DNA of 64,000 bases, from positions 1 to 64,000 of the forward strand of contig NZ_QQZY01000002.1 in the NCBI RefSeq assembly GCF_003351045.1, written 5' to 3'. How positions within the stretch are numbered: the stretch's first letter is position 1; every line of letters begins with the position of its first letter. The notes under the pieces are model-generated. The model worked only from the letters and a program-made list of their open reading frames with translations, searched no databases and was not told where the DNA came from. The DNA is from Gaiella occulta (GTDB taxonomy: Bacteria; Actinomycetota; Thermoleophilia; Gaiellales; Gaiellaceae). Both the position numbers and the translations under genes were made by a program. Shown in pieces: positions 48,820 through 57,545 of this stretch.

Positions 48820-49989
48820 GTGACCGCCTCGTTCCCCATCGGGGCCACCGTGTCGGCGGCAGAGCTCGAGCGCGACCCGCACCCGGTACTCGCCCGGCTG
48901 CGGGAACAGGAGCCGGTGTCGTGGCTGCCGGCGCTCGACGCCTGGATCGTGACCCGCCGGGATCTCGCGCTGCACGTGATGCGCGACCCGCGGACATACA
49001 CCGTCGACGACCCGCGTTTCTCGACGGCGCAGGTGGTCGGCCCGAGCATGCTGTCGCTCGACGGCGAGGAGCACCGTCGCCACCGTGACCCGTTCGCGCG
49101 GCCGTTCCGCCTCGACGCGGTGCGCGACCGCTTCACGGAGACGGTGGAGCGCGAGGTCGAGCGGCTCGTCGACGCGATCGAAGAGGACGGGACGGCGGAC
49201 CTCCGCGGCGCTCTCGCAGGGCCGCTGTCCGTCGCGGTGATGGTGCAGGCGCTCGGTCTCGAGCACACCGATCCGGCGGAGGCGCTCGCCTGGTACGCCG
49301 CCATCGTCGCCGAGGTGACCGCGATCACCGCCGGCCGGCCGCCCGACGGCAGGGGGCGGCAGGCGTTCGCCCGCATGCGGGCATCGGTAGAGCCCGCGCT
49401 CGACCGCGACCCCGCCGCGTCCCTCGTCGCCGCGGCCGCCGGCGACGCGGGCGGGCTCAGCCGCGGGCAGGTGGCGTCCAACGCGGCGGTGCTGCTGTTC
49501 GGCGGCATCGAGACGACGGAGGCGATGATCGTGAACGCGTTCCTCCACCTGCTCTCGAACGACGACCAGCGCGCGCTCGTCGAGCGCGACCCCACGTTGC
49601 TGCCCGGGGCCGTCGAGGAGTCGCTGCGCCTCGAGCCCGCGGCGGCCGTCGTCGACCGCTACGCCACGAGAGACGTCGAGCTCGCCGGCGCGCCGATCCG
49701 CCGCGGCGACCTCGTCACCGTGTCGCTCGCGGGCGCGAACCGCGACCCGGACGTGTTCCCCGACCCCGACCGCTTCGACGTGCGGCGCCCGAACCTCAAC
49801 CTGCAGGTCGGCTTCGCGCACGGCCCGCACGTGTGCCTCGGCATGCACCTCGCGCGCCTCGAGACGCGGGTCGCGCTCGCCCGCGCGCTCGCGCGCCTGC
49901 CCCGCCTGCGACTCGACCCGCAGCATCCGTGCGCCGTGCGCGGCCTCGTCTTCCGCAAGCCGGCGGCGCTCCACGTGCTCTGGGGGTGA
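48820..49989 (+). CDS. Cytochrome P450
   Basis: This 389-residue bacterial P450 shows the I-helix GGIETTEAM, the ExxR motif EESLRLEP, the PDRFDVRRPN region and the haem-binding loop FAHGPHVCLGMHLARLE with the axial Cys. The I-helix has GIETT in place of the usual (A/G)GxDT, as in several actinobacterial families. The substrate is not predictable; neighbours for acyl-CoA degradation suggest a lipid or terpenoid. No ferredoxin gene is adjacent. Confidence 0.93.
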   Translation: MTASFPIGATVSAAELERDPHPVLARLREQEPVSWLPALDAWIVTRRDLALHVMRDPRTYTVDDPRFSTAQVVGPSMLSLDGEEHRRHRDPFARPFRLDAVRDRFTETVEREVERLVDAIEEDGTADLRGALAGPLSVAVMVQALGLEHTDPAEALAWYAAIVAEVTAITAGRPPDGRGRQAFARMRASVEPALDRDPAASLVAAAAGDAGGLSRGQVASNAAVLLFGGIETTEAMIVNAFLHLLSNDDQRALVERDPTLLPGAVEESLRLEPAAAVVDRYATRDVELAGAPIRRGDLVTVSLAGANRDPDVFPDPDRFDVRRPNLNLQVGFAHGPHVCLGMHLARLETRVALARALARLPRLRLDPQHPCAVRGLVFRKPAALHVLWG

Positions 49990-50021
49990 TCGGGAGCGTC
50001 GCGGCTGCTAGCGTCCCGTCC

Positions 50022-51176
50022 GTGACCGACGCCCTCATCGTCGACGCCGTCCGCACGCCGATCGGGCGGCGCAACGGCACGCTCGCCTCCGTGCGGGCCG
50101 ACGACCTCGCCGCCGACGCGCTCGGCGGCCTCGCCGGCCGGGTCGGCCTCGACCCGGCCGAGGTCGAGGACGTGCAGATGGGCTGCGTGACCCAGATCGG
50201 CGAGCAGGCGCTCAACGTGGGCCGCGTCGCGGTGCTCGTCGCGGGCTGGCCCGAGACGGTGGCGGCGACGACCGTCGACCGCCAGTGCGGCTCGTCCATG
50301 CAGGCGGCGTTCAACGCTGCCTCCGCCGTCCAGGCGGGACATCTCGACGTCGTCGTGGCGGCCGGCGTCGAGTCGATGTCGCGGGTGCCGATGGGCTCCA
50401 ACCTCGGCGTCGACGGCTTCGCCGGGCTGAACGAGAAGATCGCGCAGCGCTGGCCGATCGTGCCGCAGGGCATCTCCGCCGAGGAGATCGCCAGGGAGTG
50501 GGGCCTGACGCGCGAGCAGCTCGACGCCTACGCGCTCGAGTCGCACCGGCGCGCGCTGGCGGCGATCGACGGCGGTCTGTTCGAGCGGGAGATCGTTCCC
50601 GTCACGCTCCCCGACGGCGTCTTCACGGTCGACGAGGCGCCCCGGCGCGACACCTCGGCGGAGAAGCTCGCCTCGCTGCAGCCCGCCTTCATCCCCGACG
50701 GCGTCGTCACCGCCGGCAACTCGAGCCAGATCGTCGACGGCGCCGCCGCCATGCTCGTCGCGAGCGAAGCCGCCTGCACGCGGCTGCGCCTCGTCCCGCG
50801 CGCCCGCTTCGTCTCCTTCGGGATCGCGGGCGTCGATCCGTTCCGCATGCTGCACGGCAACCCGCAGGCCTGCGCGCAGGCGCTGCGCCGCGCGGGACTC
50901 GGCTGGGACGACATGGCCGTGATCGAGGTGAACGAGGCGTTCGCGTCGGTCGTGCTGCAGACCCTCGCCGACAGCGGCCTGCACGAGCGCTGGGAGGCGG
51001 GGGACGTGAACCCGAACGGCGGCGGCATCTCGCTCGGGCATCCGCTCGGCGCCACCGGCGCCCGCATCACGGCGACCCTGCTCGCCGAGCTCGAGCGCCG
51101 CGACGCGCGCTACGGCCTCGCCTCCATGTGCATCGGCCAGGGTCAGGCGATCGCCGCCGTGGTCGAGCGCCTCTGA
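50022..51176 (+). CDS. Acetyl-CoA C-acyltransferase (thiolase)
   Basis: This 384-residue thiolase has nucleophile Cys89 (VDRQCGSSMQA), NEAFASV, the His motif LGHPLGATGAR and the second Cys in SMCIGQGQAIA. Such enzymes cleave 3-ketoacyl-CoA or condense acetyl-CoA. TAGCGT (50009-50014) ends 8 bases before GTG 50022. The hydroxyacyl-CoA dehydrogenase at 52674 would supply its substrate, so the two probably serve one pathway though not in one operon. Confidence 0.94.
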   Translation: MTDALIVDAVRTPIGRRNGTLASVRADDLAADALGGLAGRVGLDPAEVEDVQMGCVTQIGEQALNVGRVAVLVAGWPETVAATTVDRQCGSSMQAAFNAASAVQAGHLDVVVAAGVESMSRVPMGSNLGVDGFAGLNEKIAQRWPIVPQGISAEEIAREWGLTREQLDAYALESHRRALAAIDGGLFEREIVPVTLPDGVFTVDEAPRRDTSAEKLASLQPAFIPDGVVTAGNSSQIVDGAAAMLVASEAACTRLRLVPRARFVSFGIAGVDPFRMLHGNPQACAQALRRAGLGWDDMAVIEVNEAFASVVLQTLADSGLHERWEAGDVNPNGGGISLGHPLGATGARITATLLAELERRDARYGLASMCIGQGQAIAAVVERL

Positions 51177-51188
51177 GAGCCCGCCGGC

Positions 51189-51209
51189 CCGGCGGCTTCC
51201 GGCCGCCGG
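51189..51209. terminator. Hairpin between convergent thiolase and LysR genes
   Basis: CCGGCGGC (51189-51196) pairs perfectly with GCCGCCGG (51202-51209) around TTCCG, midway in the convergent gap. Confidence 0.6.
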
Positions 51210-51239
51210 TGCAGGCGGATGCGCGATCCTGCGAGAGAA

Positions 51240-52187
51240 TCAGGGCTCGACGAGGTCGCGCTCGACCTCGGCGCTGACCGCCTGTGCGATCTCGACGAAT
51301 GCGCGCGCGGCCGGCGAGCGGTGGCGGTCGCGGTGCCACATGACCGCGATCACGCGGCGCGGAAGCGCAGGCTCGATGCGGAGCACGCGCACCCGCTCGT
51401 CGCCGGGGGTGACCGCCAGCAGCGGCATCAGAGCGGCGCCGAAGCCGGCGGCGACGAGCCCCTGCAGCGTGCCGTTGTCGTCGGAGCGGAACGCGTACTC
51501 GACCGGGAAGCCGAGCCCGCGCAGCGCCGTCTCGACGACCGTGCCGCTCGAGCACGTGTTCGAGCCGATCAGCGACAGGCTGCCGAGATCGGCGAGCGAC
51601 GCCGCGCCGCGTGCGGCGGCGGGATGGCCGGCGGGGACGAGCAGCACGTACGGGTCGCTCATCAGCTCGAGCGCCTCGAAGGGCCCGTCCGGCAGCGGCG
51701 GGCTGCAGAAGGCGAGATCGAGGTCGCCGCTCTCGACGGCGCCGTAGAGCTCCGGGTCGGTCGTCGGCTCGGACAGCCCAAGCTCGATGCCCTGCCAGGC
51801 AGGCAGGAAGCGCCGCATCACCTCCGGCACGACGCGCGCGCCGACGCTCTGGTAGGTGCCCACGCGCAGCGAGCCGCTCTCGCCCGCGCGCAGCGCGGCC
51901 ATGTCCGCCCGGGCCGCCTCGATGCGGTGCACGATCGCCTCGGCGTGGCGCAGCAGCAGCGTACCCGCTTCCGTCAACGAGACGGCCCGCGGACCGCCGG
52001 GCCGCTGCACGAGCTTCTCGCCGACGATGCGCTCGAGCGCCGCGATCTGCTGGCTCACCGCTGACTGCGTGTACCCGAGGCGCTCGGCGGCGCGGCCGAA
52101 CGACGCTTCCTGCGCGACGGCGTCGAGCGCGGCGAAGTGCCGCAGCTCGACGCCCAGCCAACTATCAGGTTCGGTGATCGTTGTCAT
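51240..52187 (-). CDS. LysR-family transcriptional regulator
   Basis: This 315-residue LTTR has the N-terminal winged helix (LRHFAALDAVAQEASFGRAA, then LGYTQSAVSQQIAALERIVG) and a periplasmic-binding-fold effector domain (RVGTYQSVGARVVPEVMRRF). LysR proteins often control the divergent neighbour; here that is the small-ORF pair at 52236-52630. A TACTAT about 25 bases upstream and a GAGG site imply a leadered message. Confidence 0.92.
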   Translation of the reverse strand: MTTITEPDSWLGVELRHFAALDAVAQEASFGRAAERLGYTQSAVSQQIAALERIVGEKLVQRPGGPRAVSLTEAGTLLLRHAEAIVHRIEAARADMAALRAGESGSLRVGTYQSVGARVVPEVMRRFLPAWQGIELGLSEPTTDPELYGAVESGDLDLAFCSPPLPDGPFEALELMSDPYVLLVPAGHPAAARGAASLADLGSLSLIGSNTCSSGTVVETALRGLGFPVEYAFRSDDNGTLQGLVAAGFGAALMPLLAVTPGDERVRVLRIEPALPRRVIAVMWHRDRHRSPAARAFVEIAQAVSAEVERDLVEP

Positions 52188-52235
52188 GAATACCTCGACT
52201 TGTGCTGATAGTAGCGGCGCAGCCACCATGGAGGC

Positions 52236-52346
52236 ATGGAAATCGCCGTGCTGCTCTTCATCGTGCTCGTCGGCGTCGCCTCGGTCTTCGCAGGCCGGGA
52301 CTCCCGTATCGACGAGGCCTCCCGGCGCCGCAGGTACCTCGGGTGA
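52236..52346 (+). CDS. 36-residue membrane microprotein
   Basis: This short frame begins with ATG 52236 after a good GGAGG site and encodes one hydrophobic helix (IAVLLFIVLVGVASVFAG) followed by a basic tail (EASRRRRYLG). Its stop overlaps the GTG of the next gene in a GTGA arrangement, the same coupling used by other operons here. It is divergent from the LysR gene. Size makes it easy to miss, but ribosome site, overlap and composition agree. Confidence 0.6.
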   Translation: MEIAVLLFIVLVGVASVFAGRDSRIDEASRRRRYLG

Positions 52347-52630
52347 CCGAGCGGCTGCCGGCCACGATCGCACGCCAGGTCGGCGGGCGAAGCGAGATCT
52401 CGATTCGCCTCGCCCGCGCGGCCGACACCGATGCGCTGCGACGTCTGGCAGGCCTTGCCGACCGGCGCGTACCCGCCGCGCCCATCCTCATCGCCACGAG
52501 CGACGGCGACGTCGTCGCCGCCGTCTCGCCGCTGACGGGCGAGGTGCTGGCCGATCCGTTCCGGGCCACGGCCGACCTCGTCGATCTGCTGCGCCTGCGC
52601 TCGGCGCAGCTGCGCGCCGCCGCAGCGTAG
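52343..52630 (+). CDS. Small hypothetical protein coupled to the microprotein
   Basis: This 95-residue soluble protein (PATIARQVGGRSEISIRLAR, LRRLAGLADRRVPAAPILIA, EVLADPFRATADLVDLLRLR) starts at the GTG overlapping the microprotein stop. The middle part ILIATSDGDVVAAVSP and DPFRAT resemble the end of actinobacterial acetyltransferase-like or GNAT-associated proteins, but no catalytic motif is visible. The function is unknown. Confidence 0.6.
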   Translation: MTERLPATIARQVGGRSEISIRLARAADTDALRRLAGLADRRVPAAPILIATSDGDVVAAVSPLTGEVLADPFRATADLVDLLRLRSAQLRAAAA

Positions 52631-52673
52631 GCACCCGGCGCGCGCGCGGGCGGCGACTCGATACGATCGCCGC

Positions 52674-53531
52674 ATGGCGGAGATCCGCACGATCGGCGTC
52701 GTCGGGCTGGGGGCGATGGGCGCGGGGATCGCGCAGCTCGCCGTCGAAGCCGGATACGACGTCGTCGGGCGCGAGGTGAGCGCCGAGCTCGGTGAGCGCG
52801 CCGCCGCGACGATCGGGCGCTTCCTCTCGCGCAAGGTCGAGAAGGGGCAGCTCGGCGAGGCCGATCGGGACGCCGCCGTCGCGCGGCTCGCGCTGACCAC
52901 CGATCTCGAGGCGCTCGCCGCCTGCGACATCGTGATCGAGGCGATCGTCGAGGAGCTCGAGCCGAAGCGCCGCCTGTTCGCCGACCTCGATCGGATCTGC
53001 CGGCCGGACGCCGTGCTCGCCACGAACACCTCGGCGCTGTCGGTGACCGAGATCGCCGCCGCGACGGCCCGTCCGCAGAGGGTCGTCGGCATGCACTTCT
53101 TCAACCCCGCGCCCCTGATGCCGCTCGTCGAGGTCGTCCGCGCCGAGCTCTCGGCCGCGGAGGCGGCCGACGCCGCCGCGCTCGTCGGGGAGCGCATGGG
53201 CAAGCGCGTCGTGCGCTGCCACGATACGCCGGGATTCGTCGTCAACCGCGTCCTCATCCCGCTTCTCAACGACTGCGTGCGCGTGCTCGACGAGGCGCGG
53301 GTCACGCCGGAGGCCCTCGACACGGCGATGGAGAACGGCGCCGGCTGGCCGATGGGGCCGTGCACGCTCGTCGACCTCGTCGGCATCGACGTGCACGTGC
53401 ACGCCGCCGAGGCGCTGTACGAGAAGCTGCGCGAGCCGAGGATGGCGCCGCCGCCGCGGCTCGTGGCGATGAAGAACGCCGGGCTGCTCGGGCGCAAGAG
53501 CGGCCGCGGCTTCTACCGCTACGACGGCTGA
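52674..53531 (+). CDS. 3-hydroxyacyl-CoA (3-hydroxybutyryl-CoA) dehydrogenase
   Basis: This 285-residue enzyme has the Rossmann motif GLGAMGAGIA (11-20), NTSALSVTEIA, the catalytic-His region GMHFFNPAPLMPLVEV and the C-terminal domain with PGFVVNRVLIPLLND. It oxidises 3-hydroxyacyl-CoA with NAD in beta-oxidation or butanoate metabolism. TACGAT (52662-52667) ends 7 bases before ATG. The 3' end overlaps the convergent antiporter gene by 13 bases. Confidence 0.94.
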   Translation: MAEIRTIGVVGLGAMGAGIAQLAVEAGYDVVGREVSAELGERAAATIGRFLSRKVEKGQLGEADRDAAVARLALTTDLEALAACDIVIEAIVEELEPKRRLFADLDRICRPDAVLATNTSALSVTEIAAATARPQRVVGMHFFNPAPLMPLVEVVRAELSAAEAADAAALVGERMGKRVVRCHDTPGFVVNRVLIPLLNDCVRVLDEARVTPEALDTAMENGAGWPMGPCTLVDLVGIDVHVHAAEALYEKLREPRMAPPPRLVAMKNAGLLGRKSGRGFYRYDG

Positions 53532-54721
53532 GGCGCCGCGTCCTGCACGGGCAGGCGCTTTCCGAGCACCCGTAGCACGGGGGGCACCGCAAGCGTCGTC
53601 AGCACGGACATGCCGACCACGACCGCGAACATCTCCTCGCCGATCACGCCGCTCGCGCGGGCGATGCCGGCGACGATGATGCCGACCTCCCCGCGTGGCA
53701 CCATGCCGGCCCCGACGAACCGGGCCTCGGCCTCGTCGAGGCCGCGGGCGCCGAGCCAGGCACCGAGGAACTTCGTCGCCGCCGCGAGGGCGGTGACGGC
53801 GACGAGCAGCGCGAGCGTGCCCGCGTCGACGAGTGCGCCGAGGTCGATCTGCATCCCGATCGAGGCGAAGAAGAACGGCGGGAAGAAGGCGTAGAGCGGC
53901 GCCACCTCCTCCTCGATCGGATGCTGCTCCGTCGTCTCGGCCACCATCATGCCGGCGAGGAAGGCGCCGATGATCGCCGCCAGCCCGATCTCCGCGGCGA
54001 GGGCTGCGAGCCCGAGACACAGGATCACCGCGGGAAGGAGCGGCGACTCCGAGAAGCGCGGCGCGGCGAGCATCCCCGGCCGGCGGCGCATCAACGCGGT
54101 GCCGCCGAGCGCGAAGAAGGCGACGAACCCGAGCGCGAGCGCCACGACGACCGCGAGCCCGACGAGGTCCGTGCCGCCCGCGGCGACGCCGACCGCGACC
54201 GCGAGGATGAGCATCGCGATGATGTCGTCGACGATCGCGGCGCCGATGATCGTCCGCCCCGCGCGCGAGGCCAGTGCGCCGATCTCGACGAGCACGGCGG
54301 AGGTGATGCCGACGCTCGTCGCGACGAGGGCCGCGCCGAGGAACGCGCTCGTGCTGCCGCTCTCGCCGAGCGCCAGGCCGAGGCCGAAGCCGCCCGCGAA
54401 CGGCAGCACGACGCCGAGCACGCCCACGAGGAAGGCGCTCGAGCCGACGGCGCGGAGCTCGGTGACGCGTGTCTCGAGCCCGACCCAGAAGAGAAGGAAC
54501 ACGACGCCGAGCTCGGCGAACACCTCGAGGGCCGCCGTGAGGTCGACGAGCCCGAGGACGGCAGGGCCGACGAGCACGCCTGCCAGGATCTCGCCCACGA
54601 TGGCGGGCTGTCCGAGCCGCTTGAAGAGCTCGTCGCCGAGCTTCGCGGCGAGCAGCACGACGAAGAGGTCGACGAGCGCCTGCGCCGCCGCGCCCCCGGC
54701 CGCAAGGGGCAGCTCGGTCAC
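53519..54721 (-). CDS. CPA2-family cation/proton antiporter (Kef-like)
   Basis: This 400-residue protein has about 12 membrane helices and the CPA2 signatures LGQPAIVGEILAGVLVGP, FLLFWVGLETR, AAIVDDIIAMLILA (paired Asp) and PRGEVGIIVAGIA. No RCK/TrkA-N domain follows, so it is a Kef-type transporter without its cytoplasmic regulatory part. The GTG at 54721 overlaps the stop of the next transporter by four bases. The ion is presumably K+ or Na+. Confidence 0.9.
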   Translation of the reverse strand: MTELPLAAGGAAAQALVDLFVVLLAAKLGDELFKRLGQPAIVGEILAGVLVGPAVLGLVDLTAALEVFAELGVVFLLFWVGLETRVTELRAVGSSAFLVGVLGVVLPFAGGFGLGLALGESGSTSAFLGAALVATSVGITSAVLVEIGALASRAGRTIIGAAIVDDIIAMLILAVAVGVAAGGTDLVGLAVVVALALGFVAFFALGGTALMRRRPGMLAAPRFSESPLLPAVILCLGLAALAAEIGLAAIIGAFLAGMMVAETTEQHPIEEEVAPLYAFFPPFFFASIGMQIDLGALVDAGTLALLVAVTALAAATKFLGAWLGARGLDEAEARFVGAGMVPRGEVGIIVAGIARASGVIGEEMFAVVVGMSVLTTLAVPPVLRVLGKRLPVQDAAPQPS

Positions 54722-55980
54722 AGCTGGAAGGCGACGAGGTAGCCGGTCGCGATCACGAGCGAGAGCAGGGTGGCAGGCAGACCGACGGCCAGGAAGCGGC
54801 CGAACGAGACAGGATGGCCGGCGCGCCTGAGCAGCCCGGTTCCGGCGACGTTAGCGGCAGCCGCGATGAGGGTCGCGTTGCCGCCGAAGCACGCGCCGAG
54901 CGAGAGCGACCACCAGAGCGTGTCGTCGAAGCGATCGCCCTCGATCTCGTCGACGACCGGGATCATCGCGGCCGTGAACGGGATGTTGTCGACGACCGCC
55001 GACCCGGCGGCAGCGCCCCACAGGATGACGAGGCTCTCCGCGGTGCGCGATCCGCCCGTGATGTCCCCGAGCCATCCGGCGACGCGCGCGATCGTCCCCT
55101 GCTCCTCGAGCGCTCCCACGACGACGAAAAGCGCCAGGAAGAAGAAGAGCGTCGCCCACTCGACCGAGTGGAGCGCATCCTCGATCTCGACGTCGGTGAC
55201 GAGCAGCATCGCCGTCGCGCCGACGAGCGCGACGACGACCGGCTCGAGATGCAGCGTCGAGTGGAGGAAGAACGCGACGACCGTCCCGATCAGCACCGCG
55301 ACGACGACCCTCCGGCGTCGCGGGTCGCCGCGCAGTTGCGCCACCGGGTCGAGGTCGCCGAGGGTCGCGGCGCGAGCGGGGTCGATGCGCAGGCTGCGCC
55401 GGAAGACGAGGGCGAGCAGGCCCGTCGTGACGACGAGCGTGACGGCGGCGACCGGTGCGAGGTTGACGACGAAGTCGAGGAAGGAGAGCTCCGCCACGTG
55501 CCCGCCGATGAGGATGTTGGGCGGGTCGCCGATCAGCGTCGCGGTGCCGCCCACGTTCGAGGCGATCACCTCGGTGAGCACGAGGGGGACGGGCGAGATC
55601 CCGAGCCGGTCGGCCACCGTGAGCGCGACCGGGACGACGAGGAGGATTGCGGTGAGGTTGTCGAGGAACGCCGACAGGCCGCCCGTGAGCCCGGCGAGCA
55701 AGTACAGCAGCACGATCGGCCGCCCGCGCGAGGCGCGCACGACGTGGAGGCCGAGCCAGTCGAAGAGGCCCGTCGGCTGCGTCAGCCCGACGACGATCAT
55801 CATCCCGCTGAGCAGGCCGAGGGTCGGCCAGTCGACCGCTGCGACGGCCGCCTCGGCGTCGATCGCGCCGGCGACGACGACGATCGACGCCGCCGCGAGC
55901 GCGATCTTCGTCTTGTCGGCCCAGTCGAGCGCGATCACGGCGAGCGCGACGAGGAACACCGCGACGGCGAGGATCTCCAC
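54718..55980 (-). CDS. Ion transporter superfamily permease (ArsB/NhaD/SLC13-like)
   Basis: This 420-residue protein has about 11 membrane helices and the motifs of the IT superfamily: GLLSGMMIVVGLTQPTGLFD, FLDNLTAILLVVPVAL and TATLIGDPPNILIGG. A second repeat has DNIPFTAAMIPVV and GGNATLIAAAANV. Members move arsenite, citrate, sulfate or Na+/H+. TACCGT lies 8 bases before GTG 55980. It is coupled to the Kef-like gene downstream. The substrate is open. Confidence 0.88.
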   Translation of the reverse strand: MEILAVAVFLVALAVIALDWADKTKIALAAASIVVVAGAIDAEAAVAAVDWPTLGLLSGMMIVVGLTQPTGLFDWLGLHVVRASRGRPIVLLYLLAGLTGGLSAFLDNLTAILLVVPVALTVADRLGISPVPLVLTEVIASNVGGTATLIGDPPNILIGGHVAELSFLDFVVNLAPVAAVTLVVTTGLLALVFRRSLRIDPARAATLGDLDPVAQLRGDPRRRRVVVAVLIGTVVAFFLHSTLHLEPVVVALVGATAMLLVTDVEIEDALHSVEWATLFFFLALFVVVGALEEQGTIARVAGWLGDITGGSRTAESLVILWGAAAGSAVVDNIPFTAAMIPVVDEIEGDRFDDTLWWSLSLGACFGGNATLIAAAANVAGTGLLRRAGHPVSFGRFLAVGLPATLLSLVIATGYLVAFQL

Positions 55981-56006
55981 GACCGGGACGGTAGTCGACG
56001 GAGAGC

Positions 56007-57437
56007 TCAGGTGCCTTCGAAGACCCGCCGCAGAGCCGGCTCGTCGGAGGGCTCGCAGTACACGTCGATCCTGTCGCCCGTAGCGAGCGTGAGCTGGTCC
56101 GCGACCTGCAGCCTGCGTCCGTCGCGCACGACGCCTCCGACCCAGGCACGCTCGGCGAGGGGCAGGGCGTCGAGCCGCCTCCCGTCCGCGAAGGCGCGGG
56201 CGGCGACCGTGAACTCCCTGGCCTCGGCCAGGTCGTGCGAGACCGTCCGGAACGGGATGCCGAGGCGAGCCGCCATGACGGGCATCGAGGTGCCCAGGAG
56301 CACGACCGAGAGGAGCACGACGACGTAGACGACCCCGTACAGGTAGCCGGGACGCTCGACGCCGGCGATGACGGCGAGCGCGGCGAGCAGGATCGGCACC
56401 GCTCCCTTCAGGCCGCCGAGCGTCACGAACAGGCGCTCGCCGGGGCGGAGGCGCGCCGGCAGGAGCAGCGGCCCGACGGCGAGCGGACGCACGACGAACG
56501 TGAGAAGGACGAAGAGGATCGCGCCGTCGAGCCAGAGCCGGCCGCTTCGCAGCAGGTCGAAGTCGACCGAGAGGCCGAGCGCGATGAACGCGGTGATCTC
56601 GGCGAGGCTCGCGAGACCGGCCGAAAAGCGCTCCGTCTCGCCCTTGCGCGGCATCGCGGCGTCGCCGAGCAGGATGCCCGCGACGAAGACGGCGATGAAG
56701 CCCGAGCCGTGGACGAGGGCCGAGACGCCGAAGACGAGCCCCGCCCCCGCCAGCACGCGCAGCGGGTAGAGCGACGGCTCGGGCAGCGACACGCGCCGGA
56801 AGACCGGAAGGAGCACGGCCGCCGCCGCGATCCCGATCGCGAGACCGACGCCCATCTCGATCGCGAACTCGCGGACGACGACCGAGAACGAGGCGCCCTC
56901 CGTCGTCGCGAACTCGATCATGCCGATCATGAGCGCGATGCCCACCGGGTCGTTCGCGCCCGACTCGCCCTCGAGGATCGTGCCGGAGCGGCCGCGGATC
57001 TCGCGGTTGCCGAACACCGAGAACGTGACGGCCGGGTCGGTGGGCGCGAGCGCCGCGCCGACGAGGCCGGCCAGCTTCCAGTCGAGCCCCAGCGCCCAGT
57101 GCGCGGCGGCGGCGAGCATGCCCGCGGTCGCGAACGTGCCGAGCACGCCGATCGACAGGATCGGGCCCGCGGATGCCCTGAACCGGCGCAGCCCGATGTG
57201 CAGGCCGCCGTCGAAGAGGATGACGATCAGCGCCACGGTCGTGATCCGCTCCACCTCGAGGATCGAGAGCGAACTGCCGAGAGACGGGAACAGCTCCGCG
57301 GCGACGGGGGGCAGCACGAGGAACAGCGCCGCGCCGGGGATCGCCACCCGCGCCGTCAGCGAGCGCAGCGAGATCGCCGCGAACAGCGCGAGCGCGACGA
57401 CGGCGACGATCGCCGCGAAGTCCGTCGTCTCGTTCAC
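56007..57437 (-). CDS. CPA1 Na+(K+)/H+ antiporter, NhaP2-like with TrkA-C domain
   Basis: This 476-residue antiporter has the CPA1 helices with LAPTDPAVTFSVFG and GESGANDPVGIAL (conserved Asn-Asp), VFVAGILLGDAAMP and GGLKGAVPILLA. A C-terminal TrkA-C/RCK-like domain follows (AWVGGVVRDGRRLQVADQLT, ATGDRIDVYCEPS). NhaP2-type proteins exchange K+ or Na+ for protons. TAGGCT (minus strand, 57449-57444) ends 7 bases before GTG 57437. It is first of three ion transporters on this strand. Confidence 0.9.
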   Translation of the reverse strand: MNETTDFAAIVAVVALALFAAISLRSLTARVAIPGAALFLVLPPVAAELFPSLGSSLSILEVERITTVALIVILFDGGLHIGLRRFRASAGPILSIGVLGTFATAGMLAAAAHWALGLDWKLAGLVGAALAPTDPAVTFSVFGNREIRGRSGTILEGESGANDPVGIALMIGMIEFATTEGASFSVVVREFAIEMGVGLAIGIAAAAVLLPVFRRVSLPEPSLYPLRVLAGAGLVFGVSALVHGSGFIAVFVAGILLGDAAMPRKGETERFSAGLASLAEITAFIALGLSVDFDLLRSGRLWLDGAILFVLLTFVVRPLAVGPLLLPARLRPGERLFVTLGGLKGAVPILLAALAVIAGVERPGYLYGVVYVVVLLSVVLLGTSMPVMAARLGIPFRTVSHDLAEAREFTVAARAFADGRRLDALPLAERAWVGGVVRDGRRLQVADQLTLATGDRIDVYCEPSDEPALRRVFEGT

Positions 57438-57545
57438 GGCGCAAGCCTAGAGCGCCCGCAGGCCGGAGGGCCCGGGACGCCGCTAACAGATTCCTTACCG
57501 GTGTCTCATTGCCGGCACATGCGCGACCTCGATACTGCGACAGGT

